A stretch of DNA of 6,105 nucleotides from Actinomycetes bacterium. GTDB taxonomy: Bacteria > Actinomycetota > Acidimicrobiia > Acidimicrobiales > RAAP-2. This document shows positions 5,313-6,105 of this stretch, in pieces; positions within the stretch are counted from its first letter, which is position 1; every line of letters begins with the position of its first letter. A program made the translations under genes and the position numbers. Below the pieces are notes generated by a model. The model was not told the origin of the DNA and searched no databases. It saw only the letters and a program-made list of their open reading frames with translations. The stretch is taken from contig JAKAZC010000178.1 of assembly GCA_021826655.1 (NCBI GenBank), positions 1 through 6,105 of the forward strand. The letters are read 5' to 3'.

Positions 5313-5339
5313 CCGGTCCGGGTCGCCCGGAGCCGGTCA
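5310..5339. terminator. Bidirectional terminator hairpin containing both convergent stop codons
   Basis: TGACCGGTCCGGG (5310-5322) pairs with CCCGGA-G-CCGGTCA (5326-5339): 13 base pairs, one bulged G (5332) and a three-base TCG loop. The first three bases are the TGA of the microprotein. The last three (TCA) are the complement of the sirtuin TGA. It is the best stem in the window and sits exactly between two converging genes. It has no T-tract, as is usual in high-GC actinobacteria. Confidence 0.72.
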
Positions 5340-6105
5340 GGTCGTCGGCGCGACGATCGCCGGAAGGAGCTCGCTGATCGGGCCCCGCAGGATCGCGGTG
5401 GCGAGATCGTCCATGGGCGTGGGCTCGGCGTTCACGATCACCACGGCAGCGCCGGCGCCCGCCGCGAGCGGGACCAGCCCGGCCGCCGGGTGGACGGTCA
5501 GGCTGCTGCCGACCGCCAGCAACAGGTCGCTCCCGGCGGCGGCCCGCTCGGCCCGGCGGAGATCTTCGGGGACCAGGCTCTGGCCGAAGCTGATGGTGGC
5601 CGACTTCAGGATCCCGCCACACCCGTCGAGGGGACAGGCCGGGTCCTCCTCCCCGGCCCGCACCCGGTCGAGCACCTCGGCCATCGGCCGGCGGTCGCCG
5701 CACCCGAGGCAGACCGCGAACCGCATGTTGCCGTGTATCTCCACGACCCGGTCGGGGTCGTTGCCGGCGAGCAGGTGCAGCCCGTCGACGTTCTGGGTGA
5801 CGAGGAGGTCGAGCCGTCCGCTGCGCTCCAGGCTCACGAGGGCCCGGTGCCCGGCGTTCGGGGCGGCCGACCAGGTCGGGGAGCTCAGGCGGCTCCTCCA
5901 TGCGGCGCGCCGGACCGCGGGGTCCTGCACGTAGGTCGCGAGCGTGGCGAGGCGTTCCGCGCCCGGGTCCTTGGTCCACACCCCGTCGGGACCCCGGAAG
6001 TCCGGGATGCCCGAGTCCGTCGAGATGCCGGCTCCCGTCAGCACCACGACCCGGGCAGCGCGGGCGACCAGCTCCCGCGCGAACGGCTCGGCCTCGGCGC
6101 CCGGT
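5337..6105 (-). CDS. Sirtuin (Sir2-family NAD-dependent protein deacylase), N-terminus outside window
   Basis: Removes acyl groups from protein lysines using NAD+. The frame is open to the right edge, and 19 residues before the GTG at 6047 read PGAEAEPFARELVARAARV, the usual helix ahead of VVLTGAGIS. The GTG is therefore not the start, and the true one lies beyond 6105. Numbering from that GTG: GAGIS 5-9, DFRGPDGVW 16-24, TQNVDGLH 84-91, catalytic H105 in EIHGNM, zinc cysteines C113, C116, C138 and C143, SFGQSL 153-158, GSSLTVHPAAGL 180-191 and NAEPTPMDDLA 206-216. All parts of a working enzyme are present. Acyl preference is unclear: the SIRT5-type YxxR pair is not clearly present (WRSR at 50-53 is the nearest). 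Convergent with the microprotein gene, with 24 bases between stop codons. No partner acetyltransferase or acyl-CoA synthetase gene is in view. Confidence 0.95.
   Translation of the reverse strand, partial: PGAEAEPFARELVARAARVVVLTGAGISTDSGIPDFRGPDGVWTKDPGAERLATLATYVQDPAVRRAAWRSRLSSPTWSAAPNAGHRALVSLERSGRLDLLVTQNVDGLHLLAGNDPDRVVEIHGNMRFAVCLGCGDRRPMAEVLDRVRAGEEDPACPLDGCGGILKSATISFGQSLVPEDLRRAERAAAGSDLLLAVGSSLTVHPAAGLVPLAAGAGAAVVIVNAEPTPMDDLATAILRGPISELLPAIVAPTT

Noticed and set aside
4936..5979. 347-codon minus-strand frame over yceI, the microprotein and the sirtuin region
   Set aside because: Extremely Arg/Pro/Gly-rich and out of frame with the sirtuin, which carries all family motifs.
1..6105. 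tRNA genes, CRISPR arrays, insertion sequences, integration sites
   Set aside because: Looked for cloverleaf arms, regularly spaced repeats, transposase motifs and paired terminal repeats; found none.

Overview
The window is about 6.1 kb of very GC-rich DNA. It reads as ordinary chromosome from a high-GC Actinomycetota. The reasons are codons with G or C at nearly every third position, a long IleRS without the C-terminal zinc finger, GAGGAGG-type ribosome binding sites, and DosR-like boxes. An acidimicrobial-type lineage is possible, but this is an inference that no rRNA or marker tree in the window can confirm. I see no rRNA, tRNA, CRISPR array, transposase, integrase or phage gene.

Layout, left to right. 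(1) Bases 1-1671 (+) hold the C-terminal half of isoleucyl-tRNA synthetase, cut by the left edge and followed directly by a hairpin. (2) A two-gene (+) block follows: a DoxX-family membrane protein (1858-2517) and a zinc-dependent, FDH-like alcohol dehydrogenase (2650-3690). Each gene has its own strong ribosome binding site. Each also has an identical 16-base box, GGGACCTTCGGCCCTG, 69-78 bases before its start. The box resembles the binding core of the hypoxia/redox regulator DosR (DevR), so the two genes look like a small co-regulated redox unit. (3) A large hairpin (3717-3760) separates the dehydrogenase from a convergent MarR-family repressor gene (3787-4350, minus). (4) The MarR gene is divergent from a YceI-family lipid-binding protein gene (4550-5113, +). 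Between them is a short AT-rich island, about one third GC, with back-to-back promoters whose -35 elements overlap one another and lie under one imperfect palindrome. This is a typical layout for a MarR protein that controls both itself and its neighbour. (5) Next is a very short gene for a 39-residue, one-helix membrane microprotein (5193-5312, +), probably with a leaderless promoter. (6) Last is a convergent sirtuin gene (complement of 5337-6105), cut by the right edge. The microprotein and sirtuin stop codons lie at the two feet of one 13-bp hairpin, which looks like a shared bidirectional terminator.

How the genes fit together. Most families here are individually well known: translation, redox enzymes, MarR control of YceI, and an NAD-dependent deacylase. 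The parts most worth following are the paired DosR-like boxes, the single palindrome over two divergent promoters, and the unannotated microprotein with its shared terminator. No intergenic stretch exceeds 300 bases. I found no clearly new multi-gene system.
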